Below, one piece after another: positions 3,801-6,157 of a stretch of DNA of 6,157 nucleotides. Where the stretch lies: assembly GCA_027592975.1 (NCBI GenBank), contig JAQCJS010000071.1, positions 1-6,157 of the forward strand, given 5' to 3'. The first letter of the stretch is position 1; every line of letters starts with the position of its first letter. A program made the translations under genes and the position numbers. The notes beneath the pieces are model-generated. The model saw only the letters and a list, made by a program, of their open reading frames with translations. It had not been told where the DNA came from and did not search any database. The stretch is from Chloroflexota bacterium (lineage in GTDB: Bacteria > Chloroflexota > Dehalococcoidia > UBA2979).

Positions 3801-6155
3801 ATGACCACCCTCGAACGCCCGGCCGGTGGGCCGGGCAGCGTGCCGTCCAGTGTGATCGGCGAGGTGATCGAGGCACTGCGCTCCGACCCGCGCCTCGCAC
3901 CCAACTTCGTCGCGTGGCACACGCTGCCCCCGGAGCCCGCGCGCACCGCGCCGTGGCCCGCGCCGCTCGACCCGCGTCTCGTGCAGGCGCTGGGGCGTCG
4001 CGGCATGGAGGTGCCGTACACGCACCAGGCCGCGGCGATCACGGGCGCGCTCGCCGGGCGTGACCAGGTGGTGGTCACCCCGACCGCCTCCGGCAAGACG
4101 CTCTGCTACACCGCGCCCGTGCTGCAGGCGATCCTGGACGACTCGCAGGCGCGCGCGCTGTACCTCTTCCCCACGAAGGCGCTGGCCCAGGACCAGCTCA
4201 ACGAGCTGCACGGCATCGTCACGGAGGCGGAGCTGGACGTCCGCGCGTTCACGTACGACGGCGACACCTCGCCCAACGCGCGCCGCGCGGTGCGCACCGC
4301 CGGGCACGTGGTGATCACGAACCCCGACATGCTGCACACCGGCATCCTCCCCCACCACACGAAGTGGGTGCGCCTGTTCGAGCACCTCCGCTACATCGTG
4401 ATCGACGAGCTGCACACGTACCGGGGCGTCTTCGGCTCGCACGTCGCCAACGTGCTGCGGCGGCTGCAGCGCATCTGCCGCTTCTATGGCTCCGACCCGG
4501 TGTTCATCTGCTGCTCCGCGACGATCGCGAACCCGCAGGAGCTGGCATCGAGGCTGATCGGGCGGCCGGTCGACCTGGTGGACGACAACGGCGCGCCGCG
4601 CGGGCCGCGCACGATCGCGCTCTACAACCCGCCGCTCGTGAACAGGGAGCTCGGCATCCGCAAGGGCGTCGTGAACGCCACCGTCGATGTCGCCTCGAAG
4701 CTGCAGGCGGCGGGCGCGCAGACGATCGTCTTCGCGGGCAGCCGCACCCGCGTGGAGGAGCTGACGCAGTACCTGCGCGAGGTGCGGCACGGCGCCTACC
4801 CGGACGCCGGCGCGGACCTGGTGCGCGGCTACCGTTCCGGCTACCTCCCGCAGGAGCGCCGCGAGATCGAGGCCGCGCTGCGCGAGGGCCGCCTGCGCAC
4901 CGTCGTCGGCACGAACGCGCTCGAGCTCGGCATCGACATCGGCGGGCTGGATGCGGCCGTGCTCGCGGGATACCCCCGCCCGATCGCCAGCCTGTGGCAG
5001 CAGATGGGGCGCGCGGGCCGGCGGCACACGCCGTCGCTGGCGATCCTCGTCGCCTCCTCGTCGCCGCTCGATCAGTACGTCGTCGCGCACCCGGAGTACC
5101 TGCTGGGCGAGTCGATCGAGGCGGGACTGATCGATCCGGACAACCCGGTCGTCGCGGTGGAGCACGTGAAGTGCGCCGTGTTCGAGCTGCCCGTGGAGGA
5201 TGACGAGCACGCGGCCCTGGGCCCGCGCACCACCTCGCTCATTGAGGCGCTGGACGAGACGGGCATGGTGCACCGCGCCGGCCCGCGCACCTACTGGAGC
5301 AGCGAGGCGTTCCCCGCGGAGGAGGTGTCCCTGCGCCGGGGCGCGGAGCAGAACGTGGTGATCATCGACAGCGGCCCGCCCGCGCGCGTCATCGGTGAGA
5401 TCGATCGCCCGAGCGCGATGACGCTGGTGCACGACGAGGCGATCTACGTGCACGACGGGCGGCAGTACCACGTGGACTACCTCGACTGGGAGGAGCTGAA
5501 GGCGTACGTGCGCCGAGTGGACGTGGACTACTACACGGACGGCCACCTGGCCGTCGACCTGAAGGTGATCGACGAGTGGGACGTGACGCCGCCGATCCGA
5601 GGTGTCGTGCGCGGGCATGGCGAGGTCGCCGTCACGTACCTCGCCACGCTGTTCAAGAAGATCCGGCTGCACACCCACGAGAACATCGGCTGGGGCAAGA
5701 TCCGTCTCCCGCAGGACGACCTGCACACCGGCGCGTTCTGGGTCGCGCTCGACGTGCCGGGCAGCGGTGGCTTCGATGGCGTCCGGGATGTCGAGGGGGC
5801 CCTGCAGGGCGTGGGCGCGGTGCTCCGCAACGTCGCGCCGATGTTGCTGATGTGCGACCCGCGTGACCTGCACCTCTCCACACAGGTGCGATCGCCGCAC
5901 ACCGGCCTGCCCACGATCTTCCTGTGGGAGTCGATCCCCGGCGGAGTCGGTTTCGGCGAGCGGCTGTTCCGCGAGACCGCGCGCCTCGTCGAGATCGCGC
6001 GCGGGCTCGTCGATGAGTGCGGGTGCTACGAGGGCTGCCCGGGCTGCGTCGGCCCCGCCGCCGCACCGGGCGCCGGCGTGAAGGCGAGCGCGCAGGCGGC
6101 GCTCCGCATCCTCGCCGCCTCGCTCCCCCTCGACGCGACGGAGGCGCGCGCGTGA
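3801..6155 (+). CDS. mrfA: Hrq1/SftH/MrfA-type superfamily 2 DNA helicase with C-terminal zinc domain
   Basis: The product is 784 residues and appears complete. RecA-like domain 1 carries THQ (74-76), motif I TPTASGKT (93-100), Ia FPTKALA (123-129), motif II DELH (202-205) and motif III SAT (239-241). Domain 2 carries motif IV TIVFAGSR (308-315), motif V TNALELGIDI (371-380) and motif VI QQMGRAGRR (400-408). The C-terminal MZB/DUF1998 region includes CDPRDL (685-690) and the zinc ligands C740, C742, C746 and C749 in a CxCx3CxxC cluster. Characterised relatives are 3'-to-5' DNA helicases: Mycobacterium SftH, yeast Hrq1 (crosslink repair) and Bacillus MrfA, which acts with the exonuclease MrfB in mitomycin-damage repair. 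All catalytic motifs and cysteines are intact. ATG 3801 has GGGAG (3790-3794) 6 nt upstream. LexA-like boxes in the promoter would fit a DNA-damage role (inference). The symbol follows the Bacillus homologue; orthology within the clade is not proven. Confidence 0.92.
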   Translation: MTTLERPAGGPGSVPSSVIGEVIEALRSDPRLAPNFVAWHTLPPEPARTAPWPAPLDPRLVQALGRRGMEVPYTHQAAAITGALAGRDQVVVTPTASGKTLCYTAPVLQAILDDSQARALYLFPTKALAQDQLNELHGIVTEAELDVRAFTYDGDTSPNARRAVRTAGHVVITNPDMLHTGILPHHTKWVRLFEHLRYIVIDELHTYRGVFGSHVANVLRRLQRICRFYGSDPVFICCSATIANPQELASRLIGRPVDLVDDNGAPRGPRTIALYNPPLVNRELGIRKGVVNATVDVASKLQAAGAQTIVFAGSRTRVEELTQYLREVRHGAYPDAGADLVRGYRSGYLPQERREIEAALREGRLRTVVGTNALELGIDIGGLDAAVLAGYPRPIASLWQQMGRAGRRHTPSLAILVASSSPLDQYVVAHPEYLLGESIEAGLIDPDNPVVAVEHVKCAVFELPVEDDEHAALGPRTTSLIEALDETGMVHRAGPRTYWSSEAFPAEEVSLRRGAEQNVVIIDSGPPARVIGEIDRPSAMTLVHDEAIYVHDGRQYHVDYLDWEELKAYVRRVDVDYYTDGHLAVDLKVIDEWDVTPPIRGVVRGHGEVAVTYLATLFKKIRLHTHENIGWGKIRLPQDDLHTGAFWVALDVPGSGGFDGVRDVEGALQGVGAVLRNVAPMLLMCDPRDLHLSTQVRSPHTGLPTIFLWESIPGGVGFGERLFRETARLVEIARGLVDECGCYEGCPGCVGPAAAPGAGVKASAQAALRILAASLPLDATEARA

Positions 6156-6157
6156 CG
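6152..6157 (+). CDS. Probable start of the next gene, cut off by the window end
   Basis: GTG at 6152-6154 overlaps the helicase stop as GTGA and is preceded by GGAGG (6140-6144) with 7 nt spacing. The overlap and the good ribosome binding site suggest a translationally coupled gene. Only two codons are visible, so the product cannot be named. In Bacillus subtilis the gene after mrfA is mrfB, an exonuclease, which is the natural guess. Confidence 0.45.

Noticed and set aside
3344..4096. Long upstream extension of the protein B frame
   Set aside because: It runs antisense to the start of the helicase and through protein C in a different frame. GAGGAG before ATG 3343 marks the real start.
3756..5900. 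A 714-residue open frame on the minus strand opposite the helicase
   Set aside because: It is exactly antisense to an intact helicase with all its motifs. Its translation is dominated by Arg, Val, His and Ala and shows no domain, as expected for a shadow frame in GC-rich DNA.

Overview
This is a GC-rich chromosomal window densely packed with ordinary bacterial genes, with no sign of phage, transposon, CRISPR, tRNA or rRNA. The lineage cannot be fixed from the sequence. Three things point to a high-GC Gram-positive-like lineage such as Actinomycetota or Chloroflexota (inference, low confidence): the SdpR/SdpI pair, two start codons preceded at leaderless distance by TANNNT -10 boxes, and boxes resembling the Gram-positive LexA site CGAAC-N4-GTTCG.

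Layout. Bases 1-83 hold nothing I can assign. Minus strand, 84-896: a flavin-reductase-domain protein with an unusual charged C-terminal tail. Minus strand, 940-1179: a 79-residue small zinc-finger-like protein (called A here). Plus strand, 1376-1975: a YkgJ-type cysteine-cluster protein. Plus strand, 2069-3096: a two-gene sdpR-sdpI operon with a promoter/operator palindrome and an ATGA overlap. Minus strand, 3113-3343 and 3409-3612: two more small zinc-finger-like proteins (B and C) in tandem. Plus strand, 3801-6155: a complete Hrq1/SftH/MrfA-type superfamily 2 helicase with the C-terminal four-cysteine zinc domain. A further gene appears to begin at GTG 6152 and run off the window.

How the parts may work together. 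SdpR should repress its own operon, and the membrane protein SdpI should release that repression, as in Bacillus subtilis; no SdpC-like toxin gene is present here. The helicase is the probable DNA-repair gene. Its promoter carries two overlapping LexA-like boxes just after the -10, and its stop codon overlaps a GTG with a good ribosome binding site, as expected if a partner such as MrfB follows. The most unusual content is the set of three small proteins A, B and C. They share a Glu-Cys-x(1-2)-His ... (F/Y)-V-C-x-x-C pattern and are not a family I recognise. Two of them (C then B) are transcribed divergently from the helicase.
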